A DNA stretch of 64,000 nucleotides, from assembly GCF_003287955.1 (NCBI RefSeq), contig NZ_QMKP01000001.1, positions 248,001 through 312,000 of the forward strand, given 5' to 3'. Shown one piece after another: positions 43,960-53,067 of the stretch. Under the pieces are notes generated by a model. It saw only the letters and a list, made by a program, of their open reading frames with translations. It searched no databases and was not told the origin of the DNA. The number at the start of each line of letters is the position of its first letter. Position 1 is the stretch's first letter. The translations under genes and the position numbers were made by a program. The DNA is from Arthrobacter sp. AQ5-06 (GTDB taxonomy: Bacteria > Actinomycetota > Actinomycetes > Actinomycetales > Micrococcaceae).

Positions 43960-45144
43960 ATGCAGCCTCGCAGAATCGTCCTCCTCGGATCTACCGGTTC
44001 CATCGGCACCCAGGCGATGGACGTCGTCGACGGCGCACCCCACCTTTTTGAGGTGGTGGCGCTCAGCGCCGGCGGAGGAAACCTGGAACTCCTGGCCCGC
44101 CAGGCCGTCCACGCCGGTGCCGCCGCTGTGGGCATCGCCGCGGGGGATCCGCGGCAGCTACGGGACCTGATCTCCGAGGCCGCCCGCCTCTCCGGGCGGC
44201 AGGACTATCGCCCCGAAATCATCGCTGGCCCGGACGCCTCTGCCCGCATTGCCGCAGTAGAAGCGGACGTGGTACTCAACGGCATTACCGGGTCCATCGG
44301 GCTCGCCCCGACACTGGCCGCCCTGAAGTCAGGTGCAACGCTGGCGCTGGCCAACAAGGAATCGCTGATCGTGGGCGGAGCGCTCGTCAAGGCGGCCGCC
44401 CGTGAGGGGCAGATCGTGCCGGTGGACTCCGAGCACTCAGCGATAGCGCAGTGCCTGCGTTCCGGCTCCGCGGCCGAAGTTGCGAAGCTCATCCTGACGG
44501 CGTCCGGAGGGCCGTTCCGCGGCCGGACGCGGGACCAGCTCCGCGACGTAACGCCGAAAGAGGCCCTGGCGCACCCCACGTGGGACATGGGTCTGATGGT
44601 CACCACCAACTCGGCCACGCTGGTCAACAAGGGCCTTGAGCTCATCGAAGCCCATTTGCTTTTCGACGTGCCGCTGGACCGGATCGACGTTGTGGTCCAC
44701 CCGCAGTCGGTGGTCCATTCCATGGTCCAGTTCATTGACGGGTCCGTCATCGCCCAGGCCTCCCCGCCGGACATGCGCCTCCCCATTGCCTTGGGGCTGG
44801 GCTGGCCGGACAGAGTCCTGAAAGCGGCCTCCCCTTGTGACTGGACCAAGGCCACCAGCTGGACGTTCGAACCGCTGGACACCGCCGCTTTCCCGGCCGT
44901 GGACCTGGCCAAGGACGCAGCCAAGCAGGGGAGCACTTTTCCTGCCGTCTTTAATGCGGCGAACGAGGAAGCGGTCATGGCGTTCCACGCGGGGCGCATC
45001 CGCTTCACCGAAATCGTGGACACCATAGATGCTGTCCTCAGCGAACATTCAGGATCCTCCGGGCTGACGCTGGAGTCGGTACTGGATGCTGAAGACTGGG
45101 CACGTACGCGCGCCCGCGAACGTTTAGAAGTCAGCAGTCTCTAG
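43960..45144 (+). CDS. dxr: 1-deoxy-D-xylulose 5-phosphate reductoisomerase
   Basis: 394 residues. MEP-pathway step two, NADPH-dependent rearrangement and reduction of DXP. NADPH loop [16 protein letters not shown] at the N-terminus, [12 protein letters not shown], metal-site [10 protein letters not shown] (Asp/Glu), SGGPFRG, and HPxWxMG form AHPTWDMG with [13 protein letters not shown]. All catalytic blocks intact. Followed 18 nt later by rseP, the standard actinobacterial order. Confidence 0.97.
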   Translation: MQPRRIVLLGSTGSIGTQAMDVVDGAPHLFEVVALSAGGGNLELLARQAVHAGAAAVGIAAGDPRQLRDLISEAARLSGRQDYRPEIIAGPDASARIAAVEADVVLNGITGSIGLAPTLAALKSGATLALANKESLIVGGALVKAAAREGQIVPVDSEHSAIAQCLRSGSAAEVAKLILTASGGPFRGRTRDQLRDVTPKEALAHPTWDMGLMVTTNSATLVNKGLELIEAHLLFDVPLDRIDVVVHPQSVVHSMVQFIDGSVIAQASPPDMRLPIALGLGWPDRVLKAASPCDWTKATSWTFEPLDTAAFPAVDLAKDAAKQGSTFPAVFNAANEEAVMAFHAGRIRFTEIVDTIDAVLSEHSGSSGLTLESVLDAEDWARTRARERLEVSSL

Positions 45145-45162
45145 GAAGCAGCAGATCCACGC

Positions 45163-46494
45163 ATGAGCCCCGTTCTCCTTTTCATCCTCGGCGTCGTCTT
45201 TGTGGCGATCGGCATTGCCGTGTCCATTGCGCTGCACGAAGTGGGTCACCTGGTGCCCGCCAAGCTGTTCAAGGTGCGCGTCACCAAGTACATGATCGGA
45301 TTCGGCCCCACCCTGTGGTCCAAGCGGAAGGGCGAAACTGAATACGGGGTGAAGGCCATTCCGCTGGGCGGCTACGTGTCCATGATCGGCATGTATCCAC
45401 CCAACAAGGACGACGGAACCGTCCGCCCTTCCAGCACCGGCATGTTCCAGACCTTGGCCACGGAAGCCCGATCCATGGCACACGAGGAAGTGGGTCCGGA
45501 GGACGCAAACCGCGTTTTCTACCGGCTGCCGGTGTGGAAGAAAATCATCGTGATGCTGGGCGGTCCGGCCATGAACCTGCTGATCGGCGTGGTCCTGACC
45601 GCCGTCCTACTGATGGGCTTCGGCACGGCCACGGCCACCACCACCATCGCCGACGTCTCCAAATGCCAGGTGGTTGCCGGCCAAACGGTTGATCCCGATT
45701 CACCGGACTGCCAGCTGACCCCCGCGGCCGCTGCCGGTCTCCTGCCCAACGACGTGGTCACCTCCTTTGACGGGAAAGCTGTCACTGGCTGGGACCAGAT
45801 GACCGAATGGATCCGTGCCTCCGCCGGCAGGGAAGTCAGCATTACCGTGGAGCGCGACGGCGCGCCCGTCACCACCACGGTGGCACCGGTGCTCTCTGCC
45901 CGCCCCGTCGTCGGCGTGGACGGACGCCAAGCCAAGGACGACGCCGGCAATCTCCTCTACCAGGACGTCGGCTTCCTGGGCATCGGCGCGCAGACCGAAC
46001 TGGTTCCCCAGCCGGCGTCGTCCGTCCTGCCCATGGCGGGGGAAAACATCAAACAAGTGGCCGGCGTCGTCTTCAACCTGCCCGCGAGGGTGGTGGGCGT
46101 TGCCAAGGCGGCTTTCAGCGAGGAAGAGCGCGACCCCAACGGCCCCATCAGCGTGGTGGGCGTCGGGCGCGTGGCCGGTGAAGTGGCGGCCATGGAGGAA
46201 GTGCCGCTCCAGTCCAGGATTGGCGCCTTGGTAGGGCTGCTCGCCGGCCTGAACTTTGCGCTCGCGGTCTTCAACCTGATCCCGTTGCTTCCGCTCGACG
46301 GCGGCCATGTGGCCGGAGCGCTGTATGAGGGGGCGCGGCGACGGGTGGCCAAACTGTTCGGCAAGCCCGATCCCGGCGCTTTCGACATCGCCAGACTGCT
46401 CCCCGTGACCTACGTGGTGGCCGCGTTGCTGATGGGTATGAGCGCGCTGCTGATCTACGCCGACATCGTGAAACCGGTGAACCTGTTCGGCTGA
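45163..46494 (+). CDS. site-2 intramembrane zinc metalloprotease (RseP/Rip1-like)
   Basis: 443 residues, four membrane helices. HExxH active site in ALHEVGHLVPAKLF near residue 25, a PDZ domain between helices (about 155-260: LLPNDVVTSFDGKAV), and the second catalytic motif NLIPLLPLDGGH near residue 365. Such proteases release membrane-bound anti-sigma factors or process envelope proteins. Downstream of dxr; in mycobacteria ispG follows directly, but here ~2.2 kb of other DNA intervenes. Confidence 0.94.
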   Translation: MSPVLLFILGVVFVAIGIAVSIALHEVGHLVPAKLFKVRVTKYMIGFGPTLWSKRKGETEYGVKAIPLGGYVSMIGMYPPNKDDGTVRPSSTGMFQTLATEARSMAHEEVGPEDANRVFYRLPVWKKIIVMLGGPAMNLLIGVVLTAVLLMGFGTATATTTIADVSKCQVVAGQTVDPDSPDCQLTPAAAAGLLPNDVVTSFDGKAVTGWDQMTEWIRASAGREVSITVERDGAPVTTTVAPVLSARPVVGVDGRQAKDDAGNLLYQDVGFLGIGAQTELVPQPASSVLPMAGENIKQVAGVVFNLPARVVGVAKAAFSEEERDPNGPISVVGVGRVAGEVAAMEEVPLQSRIGALVGLLAGLNFALAVFNLIPLLPLDGGHVAGALYEGARRRVAKLFGKPDPGAFDIARLLPVTYVVAALLMGMSALLIYADIVKPVNLFG

Positions 46495-46540
46495 CCCGCA
46501 CGAGGATTCAGCGGTGCCAGGTTAGTGCGCCGGGTCTAGA

Positions 46541-46599
46541 GTTTTTGTCCAGATAATGGGCCGAAATGCCGCCCGACGTGGGTTTATCTGGACAAAAAC
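46541..46599. repeat. perfect 16-bp inverted repeat with 27-nt loop
   Basis: GTTTTTGTCCAGATAA (46541-46556) and its exact complement (46584-46599). AT-rich arms, GC-rich loop, 47 nt after the rseP stop. No T-tract after the second arm on the plus strand. Could be a MITE-like remnant, a recombination site, or a terminator-like structure. Confidence 0.85.
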
Positions 46600-46634
46600 A
46601 TCAGGCAGGAAGCGTGCCGAATTTACCATGAAGG

Positions 46635-47092
46635 ATGGGCACGTTCGCCGTCCAAACGCAGAGCTTCAGCCGCTGGATCCGGGCAGGGTTGTGGGCGCTG
46701 CCTGTCTCGTGGCTCGTCACCGCCTGGTCCACGCTCGAGCCGCAGCTCCTACTCGTACCAGTTCGGCCGTCTTTTCGGCAGCACCGCGGGCACCATCCTG
46801 GCACTGTTCGGTCTCTCCGCCCGGGGCTGTTCCATGGCCTGCAGCCGGACGGGACGCCTGGCACTCTGGGGAACGCGGTAAGGCGTTCCACCTGCTGCCG
46901 CGCCGGGCCGGTCCACTCTGGGCGGCCGGCGCCGTGGTGTTCTACGTCCTGGGCGTGGTCCTGGGTCAGGCAACAACGGGAAGCAGCCTCTCGACCCAGG
47001 CCGCCGGCGCCCTGGTGATGGCAGTCGCCGGTGGATGGATCGCCTGGAGCGGATCCCGGCAGGCCCCGGCAGCACCTGACAGGACCGGGTGA
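46635..47092 (+). pseudogene. frameshifted small membrane-protein gene
   Basis: Coding-like hydrophobic sequence switches frame twice. Frame one from ATG 46635: MGTFAVQTQSFSRWIRAGLWALPVSWLVTAWSTLE; then from about 46744: SSYSYQFGRLFGSTAGTILALFGLSARG; then from about 46890: FHLLPRRAGPLWAAGAVVFYVLGVVLGQ and on to the TGA at 47090. Stitched together they make a ~150-residue protein with three or four membrane helices. Either a decayed gene or two sequencing indels (both shifts are in the same direction). Family not recognised. Confidence 0.6.
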
Positions 47093-47101
47093 TTCTCACC
47101 A

Positions 47102-47161
47102 ATCAGCCCTTATCGGCTGATATTTAATAATCAGCTATTTTTGATTGATCATGCGTGATCA
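47102..47161. promoter_or_regulatory. AT-rich region with nested inverted repeats before satD
   Basis: ATCAGCC/GGCTGAT (47102-47121), a further ATCAGCT at 47130, and TGATCA-TGCG-TGATCA (47146-47161). A TTGATT at 47142 with TGTGTA 17 bases on would start transcription almost at the satD ATG, consistent with the missing ribosome-binding site there. Confidence 0.5.
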
Positions 47162-47179
47162 TCTGTGTACGGTTATGGC

Positions 47180-47842
47180 ATGTACGTACTGACCATCGAC
47201 CAGCGCGGCAGCACTGCCGACGTCGACCGCGTTCCTGATCTGATCGCCGCTCTGCGCAGTCTCACGCCAGCGCCCTTTGAGCGCTCGGTGGGTGATGAAC
47301 TCCAGGGCGTCGTGGAACAAGCCGAAGACGTGGTGGAGATCGCCTTGTACGCACTCCGGAGCGGGCGCTGGTACGTCGGGATCGGGATCGGTGCCGTGCA
47401 GCTCACCCCGGGCGGAAGCCCCCGGGAAGGTTCCGGGAGCGGCTTTGTGGCAGCGCGAAAGGCCGTGGAACTCGCCAAGGGCTCGGCTGGTCAGGTGCCA
47501 TTGTCGGTGGTGTCCGGCAGTGTTGGCCGTGGACGGGAGATGCCTCCCCACGCCAAGGAGGGAGTCATGACCAGTGCAAATGCCCAGGCGGTGCTTCGCC
47601 TGATCGGACGGGTGGTGCAGCAACGCACACCAGCCCAGTGGCGGGTGGTGGACCGGTTGCGCGCGCTCCGGGGCGATGGAAAGCACGGCAGCCAGAAACA
47701 CGTGGCCCAGGAATTGGGAATCACTGAGCAGTCGGTGAGCCGGGCTGTGCTCAGGTCCGGCTGGCAGGAGGAATGGGCCGCCAGACCTGCAGCGGCCATG
47801 CTCCTCGACTACGCCCATTCCCAGATTGAAGGAGACCGGTGA
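47180..47842 (+). CDS. SatD family protein
   Basis: 220 residues from ATG 47180 (GTG 47165 is open but short). N-terminal part YVLTIDQRGSTADVDRVPDLIAAL ... ERSVGDELQGVVEQAEDVVEIALYALRSGRWYVGIGIGAV matches the SatD family, which resembles nucleotide-cyclase-like folds and was named from a streptococcal acid-tolerance locus. A C-terminal HTH-like stretch (HVAQELGITEQSVSRAV) suggests DNA binding. No ribosome-binding site is visible, so it may be leaderless. Coupled with the membrane protein that follows (GTGA). Confidence 0.75.
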   Translation: MYVLTIDQRGSTADVDRVPDLIAALRSLTPAPFERSVGDELQGVVEQAEDVVEIALYALRSGRWYVGIGIGAVQLTPGGSPREGSGSGFVAARKAVELAKGSAGQVPLSVVSGSVGRGREMPPHAKEGVMTSANAQAVLRLIGRVVQQRTPAQWRVVDRLRALRGDGKHGSQKHVAQELGITEQSVSRAVLRSGWQEEWAARPAAAMLLDYAHSQIEGDR

Positions 47843-48363
47843 ACGCACTCTGGATCACAGTTGCCCTGCTCGTGGCCGGATTCGCAGGGTGGCCTGTGAC
47901 CGCACTGGTGTTCCGGCTCGCCAGGACCATAGACGACAAAGCGGACGCGGCCAGGAAATCGGGCCAGGACGCATCAGCCCAGGACCCTTCAGCCGATGTC
48001 ACGGTAGACACCGTTTCGGAAGCCCCGCGGGCCGGTACGGGGCAAACCGTCGACGGCGAGCTGACGGCGGGTGGCGGCCAGCCGCCGTCGGACGTTCCCC
48101 AAGCTTCGCCCACGCTGCCGGCACAGCGGATTCTGCGCGGCGGGGCCATCATCGGAGTCCTGGAACGCCTGGGCGTCTGCGTGGCCATCCTGACCGGACA
48201 GCCGGTGGCTATTGCCTACATTGTGGCCATCAAAGGCCTGGGCAGGTTCGCCGAATTGAAGGAGACCCCCGTGGCTGCGGAGCGGTTCATCATCGGAACG
48301 CTCACGTCCATGCTGTGGGCCGCGGGAACGGCTGCAGTGATCAAGGTGGTCTTCCTGCAGTGA
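47839..48363 (+). CDS. membrane protein coupled to SatD
   Basis: 174 residues from GTG 47839, overlapping the SatD stop. N-terminal membrane helix (NALWITVALLVAGFAGWPVTALVF), a ~60-residue hydrophilic linker rich in Asp/Ser/Pro/Gly, then a conserved membrane region: LRGGAIIGVLERLGVCVAILTGQPVAIAYIVAIKGLGRFAEL and a last helix ending VIKVVFLQ. I recognise the second region as widespread beside SatD-like genes but know no function. Confidence 0.7.
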   Translation: MNALWITVALLVAGFAGWPVTALVFRLARTIDDKADAARKSGQDASAQDPSADVTVDTVSEAPRAGTGQTVDGELTAGGGQPPSDVPQASPTLPAQRILRGGAIIGVLERLGVCVAILTGQPVAIAYIVAIKGLGRFAELKETPVAAERFIIGTLTSMLWAAGTAAVIKVVFLQ

Positions 48364-48418
48364 GTGTTGCTGACTGCCCGGATCGGCGCCAGCCCACCCC
48401 TGGGGATAGGGTGTCCTT

Positions 48419-48712
48419 ATGACTGTTTTTGCCGTTGAGTATGTGTACTCCGCCGATTCCTCCGCCGTCCGTGATGATCACCGCCCCGCGCACCGCGCCT
48501 GGCTGGCGGGTCTGGCGGACGAGGGCCAGCTGCTGACCAGCGGACCCTACGGTGACGGGGCAGGCGCCCTGCTGATCTTCAAGGTCCAGGACGAAACCCA
48601 GCTGAACGGACTCCTCAAGCAGGACCCGTTCGCCGTCGCTGGCACCATTGCCGGGATCCGGACTACCGAGTGGACTCCCGTAATCGGCCTCCTGGCCGCG
48701 CACGCATCCTGA
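48419..48712 (+). CDS. YciI family protein
   Basis: 97 residues, ferredoxin-like YciI fold: [35 protein letters not shown] with the conserved His/Asp pair, and [20 protein letters not shown]. Small soluble protein, possibly enzymatic, function unassigned. 55 nt after the SatD partner and 46 nt before ispG. Confidence 0.85.
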   Translation: MTVFAVEYVYSADSSAVRDDHRPAHRAWLAGLADEGQLLTSGPYGDGAGALLIFKVQDETQLNGLLKQDPFAVAGTIAGIRTTEWTPVIGLLAAHAS

Positions 48713-48758
48713 TTCCCGGACCTTTTTCACCACCGAAACACCTACCCAAGGAGTCCAC

Positions 48759-49925
48759 GTGACCTCGGTCAGCCTGGGAATGCCGTCAGCACCGCCGCCC
48801 GTCCTCGCCCCCCGCCGCAAGACGCGGCAGATCAAAGTGGGTTCCGTCGGGGTCGGCTCGGACTCGCCCATCAGTGTGCAGTCCATGACCACCACGCCCA
48901 CCACGGACATCAACGCCACCCTCCAGCAGATCGCGGAACTCACCGCCTCCGGTTGCGACATCGTGCGCGTCGCCTGCCCGTCGGCGGATGATGCAGAGGC
49001 CCTGCCCATCATCGCGCGCAAGTCCCAGATCCCCGTCATTGCGGACATCCACTTCCAGCCGAAATACGTCTTCGCGGCGATTGAGGCCGGCTGCGCGGCA
49101 GTGCGCGTGAACCCGGGAAATATCCGCAAGTTCGATGACCAGGTCAAGGAAATCGCCCGCGCGGCGAAGGATCACGGGACCTCCATCCGGATCGGCATCA
49201 ACGCCGGATCGCTGGAGCCCGGAATCCTGAAGAAGTATGGCAAAGCCACCCCCGAGGCCCTCGTGGAATCCGCCGTCTGGGAAGCCTCGCTGTTCGAAGA
49301 GCACGGTTTCAACGACTTCAAGATCTCGGTCAAGCACAACGACCCGGTCATCATGGTTGCTGCCTACGAGATGCTGGCCGAGCAGGGCGACTGGCCCCTG
49401 CACCTGGGCGTGACCGAAGCCGGGCCGGCCTTCCAGGGAACCATCAAGTCCGCCACGGCCTTCGGGGCGCTCCTGGCCAAGGGCATCGGCGACACCATCC
49501 GGGTTTCCCTCTCGGCGCCTCCCGTCGAGGAAATCAAGGTGGGCAACCAGATCCTCCAGTCCCTGAACCTGCGCCCGCGCAAACTGGAGATCGTCTCCTG
49601 CCCGTCATGCGGCCGCGCCCAGGTGGACGTGTACACCCTTGCCGAGCAGGTCACCGCAGGGCTGGAAGGCATGGAAATTCCGCTCCGCGTGGCAGTGATG
49701 GGCTGTGTTGTCAACGGACCCGGCGAAGCCCGCGAAGCCGATCTGGGTGTGGCGTCGGGCAATGGCAAGGGCCAGATCTTTGTGAAAGGCCAAGTCATTA
49801 AGACTGTGCCTGAGAGTGAGATTGTTGAGACACTGATCGAAGAGGCCATGCGCATAGCTGAAGAGATGGGGGAGGCCGATGGCGAAGATGCTGTCAAGGG
49901 TAGCCCCGTGGTTAGCGTCTCATAA
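48759..49925 (+). CDS. ispG: 4-hydroxy-3-methylbut-2-en-1-yl diphosphate synthase
   Basis: 388 residues from GTG 48759 behind AAGGAG. 4Fe-4S enzyme of the MEP pathway converting MEcPP to HMBPP. Blocks: [36 protein letters not shown] and the cluster ligands in [11 protein letters not shown] and [12 protein letters not shown]. The 46 C-terminal bases overlap the next gene. With dxr it places two isoprenoid steps in this region. Confidence 0.97.
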   Translation: MTSVSLGMPSAPPPVLAPRRKTRQIKVGSVGVGSDSPISVQSMTTTPTTDINATLQQIAELTASGCDIVRVACPSADDAEALPIIARKSQIPVIADIHFQPKYVFAAIEAGCAAVRVNPGNIRKFDDQVKEIARAAKDHGTSIRIGINAGSLEPGILKKYGKATPEALVESAVWEASLFEEHGFNDFKISVKHNDPVIMVAAYEMLAEQGDWPLHLGVTEAGPAFQGTIKSATAFGALLAKGIGDTIRVSLSAPPVEEIKVGNQILQSLNLRPRKLEIVSCPSCGRAQVDVYTLAEQVTAGLEGMEIPLRVAVMGCVVNGPGEAREADLGVASGNGKGQIFVKGQVIKTVPESEIVETLIEEAMRIAEEMGEADGEDAVKGSPVVSVS

Positions 49926-50778
49926 AGAGGACGCCGCGCCGGCGGGAATATCCGTCCGGACCCTCGCCGGCGCGGACACCGCTGCCCTGCGGCGCCTTGC
50001 GTCGCAGGACCCGGTGGCCAATGTCTTTATCCTGGCGCACCTCCGGGCGGCGGCCTCTGCCGCGCCAACCGCTGGTGGCGCCAGCGTCCTGGGAGTTTTC
50101 GACGACGGCATCCTGGCGGGCGCGTGCTGGGCAGGGGCCAACCTGGTCCCGGTCCAGCTGGACCCCGAATTTGCCGGGCTTGTCGCTGCCGCAGCAAGCA
50201 CCTCCGGCCGCCGCTTCGCCTCCGCCTTTGGCCCCGCAGATGCCGTCCTTGCCCTCCATGCTGAGCTTGCCGAACTGGGGCATGCGGCCCACGAGGTGCG
50301 GGATGAACAGCCACTGATGACAGTCTGCGGGCCGCCGTCGGTGGAGCCGAACGCGGATCTGGGTCTTGGCCGGCTGGCCGATTTTGACCGGATCCTTCCC
50401 GCCTGCGCCGCCATGTTCGAAGAGGAAGTGGGCTACTCGCCGTTCCTCGGGGGCAAGGAGTTCTACAGCCGCCGAGTGGAAGGCCTCATCCGGCAAGGAC
50501 ATTCCTTGGCGCACGTCAACGAATCCGGCGACGTTGTGTTCAAGGCCGAGCTGGGAGCTGTGACAGCCGACGTCACGCAGATCCAGGGCGTATGGATGAA
50601 CCCCGGTTACCGCGGACAGGGTCTGAGCGCCGGCTACATGGCTGCCGTAGTGGAGAAGGCGCGCACGCTTGCCCCCGTCACCAGCCTCTACGTCAACGGC
50701 TTCAACCTGCGGGCGCGGTCCACGTACGAGCGCGTGGGCTTCCGCCAGGTTGGCACCTTCGCCACGGTTCTGTTCTAG
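49879..50778 (+). CDS. GNAT acetyltransferase with DUF4081 domain
   Basis: 299 residues from ATG 49879, within ispG, behind GGGGGAGG; ATG 49888 is the alternative. N-terminal DUF4081 region ([18 protein letters not shown] ... [17 protein letters not shown]) and a C-terminal GNAT domain with the acetyl-CoA loop [17 protein letters not shown] and [23 protein letters not shown]. It is the conserved neighbour of ispG in actinobacteria; acceptor unknown. Confidence 0.87.
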   Translation: MAKMLSRVAPWLASHKEDAAPAGISVRTLAGADTAALRRLASQDPVANVFILAHLRAAASAAPTAGGASVLGVFDDGILAGACWAGANLVPVQLDPEFAGLVAAAASTSGRRFASAFGPADAVLALHAELAELGHAAHEVRDEQPLMTVCGPPSVEPNADLGLGRLADFDRILPACAAMFEEEVGYSPFLGGKEFYSRRVEGLIRQGHSLAHVNESGDVVFKAELGAVTADVTQIQGVWMNPGYRGQGLSAGYMAAVVEKARTLAPVTSLYVNGFNLRARSTYERVGFRQVGTFATVLF

Positions 50779-50823
50779 CCTCCAGGACATCGCCACTCTT
50801 CAGATCACCCACCGGCCCGCACA

Positions 50824-51480
50824 TCACCGGTCAGATTTCAGCTCACCCGTCAGGTAGTGCTGGACGTTCGGCGCCACGAGCCGGACAACGTCGTCGGGGG
50901 AGGCAGACGCGAGCGGTTCCAGCCGCACCACATACCGGACCAGCATCACGCCCACCATCTGCGTGGCCACGAGATTTCCGCGCATGGCCACTTCTGCGGG
51001 CGGTCCGGGGACTCCTGCCATGATCCGGCCGAGGATGGTGCGCTGTACCAGTTCCCGCAGCAGCAACGTCTTGGCCTTCGAGCCGATGGTTCCCCTGAGG
51101 AAGGCCACCAGACTGTGCTGGGCCGGGCTCTCCCACAAGCGCAGCACCGCCCGCACGATCGCCTCGGCCCGTTCCTCCGGCGAGTAGCCGTCGACGCCCG
51201 CCAGGACCTTCTCCGGGTCGGCCGGCAGTTCCACGCTCAGCGCAAAAAGCTCGTCCTTGCCCTTGAAGAAGTGGTGAACCATGGCCGGGTCCACTCCGGT
51301 TTCCCGCGCGATCTGACGCAGGCTCGTTCCGTCGAAACCGTGTTCGGAGAAAAGCCTCCGGGCTGTGTCCAGGATCTGGTCCCTCGACTCGGTTGCCCCG
51401 CCCCGCCGACCCCGCCGGCCCGGCCCAGCCGCGCTGCCTCCGGGGCCCGACAGGCCCGTGGGATCATTCTGTCCGTTCAC
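50824..51480 (-). CDS. TetR family regulator of the adjacent ABC exporter
   Basis: 218 residues from GTG 51480, overlapping the permease stop (GTGA). A ~28-residue Gly/Pro/Arg head, then the HTH ESRDQILDTARRLFSEHGFDGTSLRQIARETGVDPAMVHHFFKGKDELF, then a ligand-binding domain. Last gene of the ATPase-permease-TetR operon, so feedback on its own transporter is likely; a candidate operator lies before the ATPase gene at 53042. Confidence 0.9.
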   Translation of the reverse strand: MNGQNDPTGLSGPGGSAAGPGRRGRRGGATESRDQILDTARRLFSEHGFDGTSLRQIARETGVDPAMVHHFFKGKDELFALSVELPADPEKVLAGVDGYSPEERAEAIVRAVLRLWESPAQHSLVAFLRGTIGSKAKTLLLRELVQRTILGRIMAGVPGPPAEVAMRGNLVATQMVGVMLVRYVVRLEPLASASPDDVVRLVAPNVQHYLTGELKSDR

Positions 51481-52232
51481 GCGGTCCGCCGCCGCAGGGT
51501 CAACGATGCGAGCACCAGGACGGCCACGACAATGGCCACGATGACCCCGGCGTCCATCCACAGCTGGTCTGTGGGCTCGGTGTTGGTGGCGATCTCCTGC
51601 AGCGCATCCACCGAAAAAGTCAGGGGAAGAATATTCGACACGGCCTCCAGGGCCTCGTTCATCCTGTCGCGGGCCACAAAGAGGCCGCAGAGCAGGATCT
51701 GCGGGACCACCACCACCGGCATGAACTGCACGGCCTGGAATTCCGTCCGGGCGAAGGCCGAACAGAGCAGCCCCAGCGCGACGCCAAGAACCGCATTGAT
51801 CACGGCAATCATGACCACCAGTCCCGGGCTGCCTTGGATGTCGAGCCCGAAAATCCAATAGGCAACCGCGGTAGCCACCAGCGACTGCAGGGCCGCCATG
51901 ATGGAAAATGCCAGTCCGTAGCCGAACAGCAGGTCCGCCTTGTGGATGGGAGTGGTCAGCAGCCGTTCCAGGGTCCCCGAGGTGCGTTCGCGCAGCATCG
52001 TGATGGACGTAACCAGGAACATAACCACAAACGGGAAGATCGCCAGCATCATCAGGCCAACGCGGTCAAAAGTCCTGGGCACGCCTGGCGGCAGCGTTTC
52101 ATTCTCATAAAGAAAGTACACGGCGGTGAGCAGCAGAGCAGGGACCACCAGGATCAGCGCGATGCTTCGGTGGTCGTGGCGGAGCTGGTCCAGGACGCGC
52201 CGGGTGGTGGCCAGCATCATCATCAGGTTCAT
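51477..52232 (-). CDS. ABC-2 type exporter permease
   Basis: 251 residues with six membrane helices: ALILVVPALLLTAVYFLY, the conserved FPFVVMFLVTSITMLRERTSGTLERLLTTPIHKADLLFGYGLAF, VINAVLGVALGLLCSAFARTEFQAVQF, and VVVPQILLCGLFV. Typical daunorubicin-type drug exporter permease. Coupled on both sides (ATGA with ATPase, GTGA with TetR). Confidence 0.9.
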   Translation of the reverse strand: MNLMMMLATTRRVLDQLRHDHRSIALILVVPALLLTAVYFLYENETLPPGVPRTFDRVGLMMLAIFPFVVMFLVTSITMLRERTSGTLERLLTTPIHKADLLFGYGLAFSIMAALQSLVATAVAYWIFGLDIQGSPGLVVMIAVINAVLGVALGLLCSAFARTEFQAVQFMPVVVVPQILLCGLFVARDRMNEALEAVSNILPLTFSVDALQEIATNTEPTDQLWMDAGVIVAIVVAVLVLASLTLRRRTA

Positions 52233-53011
52233 GACCGTACCGTCTTTTCACTGGACTGCGTTTCGGCGGTGTCCTGGATGATGTGGAGGAAGGCCTTCTC
52301 CAGATCGGCACTGTGCCCGCGTTGGCTCAACTCCGCCGGCGTCAGCTGCGCCAGGAGCGTCCCTTCCCGCAGCAGCAGGAGCGATCCGCAATGGCTGGCC
52401 TCCTCCATCACATGGCTGGAAACCAGCAGGGTTGTCCCGGATTCGGCCATGGACCGGAACCGGTCCCACAGGTCAGCCCGGAGCACCGGATCAAGGCCCA
52501 CAGTCGGCTCATCCAGGACCAGCAGACTGGGACGCGCCACCAGGGCACAGGCCAACGACACCCGGCTCAGCTGTCCGCCGGAGAGGTCACCGGTTTTCTG
52601 CCTGGCCTGCGGATCAAGCCCGACGGCGGCGATCGCCTCTGCGGCCTCGGCGCGGCCCTTGCGGTGCATGGCGCCGAAGTAGCGGACATTGGCTTCGACG
52701 GTGAGGTCCGGATACACGCTGGGGGACTGCGTCACGTAGCCCACTCGGCGCCGCAGGTCAGGGTGCCCGGCGGGTTGGCCCAGCACTTGAATGGAGCCGG
52801 ACGTGAGCACCTGAACGCCCATGATGGCCCGCATCAGGGTGGTCTTGCCGCTGCCGGACGGACCCAGCAGCCCGGTGATCTGGCCCGCGTGGATGGAAAA
52901 GTCCAGGCCGCGCAGGACGGGGACCTTTCCCCTGGTGACGTGCAGGGAGCTGGCGGCGACGGCCACCTCAGCGCCGGGGCTGGCCGGGGCCGGTGCTGCT
53001 GAATGGGACAT
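52229..53011 (-). CDS. ABC transporter ATPase (drug-exporter type)
   Basis: 260 residues from ATG 53011 with GGAGGG six bases upstream. Walker A GPSGSGKTT, Q-loop YVTQSPSVYPDLT, signature LSGGQLSRVSLA, Walker B LLVLDEPTVGLDPV and switch His in VSSHVMEEASHC. Pairs with the ABC-2 permease as an exporter. Substrate unknown. Confidence 0.93.
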   Translation of the reverse strand: MSHSAAPAPASPGAEVAVAASSLHVTRGKVPVLRGLDFSIHAGQITGLLGPSGSGKTTLMRAIMGVQVLTSGSIQVLGQPAGHPDLRRRVGYVTQSPSVYPDLTVEANVRYFGAMHRKGRAEAAEAIAAVGLDPQARQKTGDLSGGQLSRVSLACALVARPSLLVLDEPTVGLDPVLRADLWDRFRSMAESGTTLLVSSHVMEEASHCGSLLLLREGTLLAQLTPAELSQRGHSADLEKAFLHIIQDTAETQSSEKTVRS

Positions 53012-53041
53012 GAATGCCCTCCGAATGCCGGGAGTCCTCGC

Positions 53042-53065
53042 TGAATTCACCAGGTGATGAATTCA
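53042..53065. promoter_or_regulatory. candidate TetR operator before the ABC operon
   Basis: Nested palindromes: TCACC-A-GGTGA (53047-53057) inside outer arms TGAATTCA at 53042-53049 and 53058-53065. Positioned 31 nt upstream of the ATPase start, AT-rich, right for a TetR repressor site. Confidence 0.55.
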
Positions 53066-53067
53066 AA

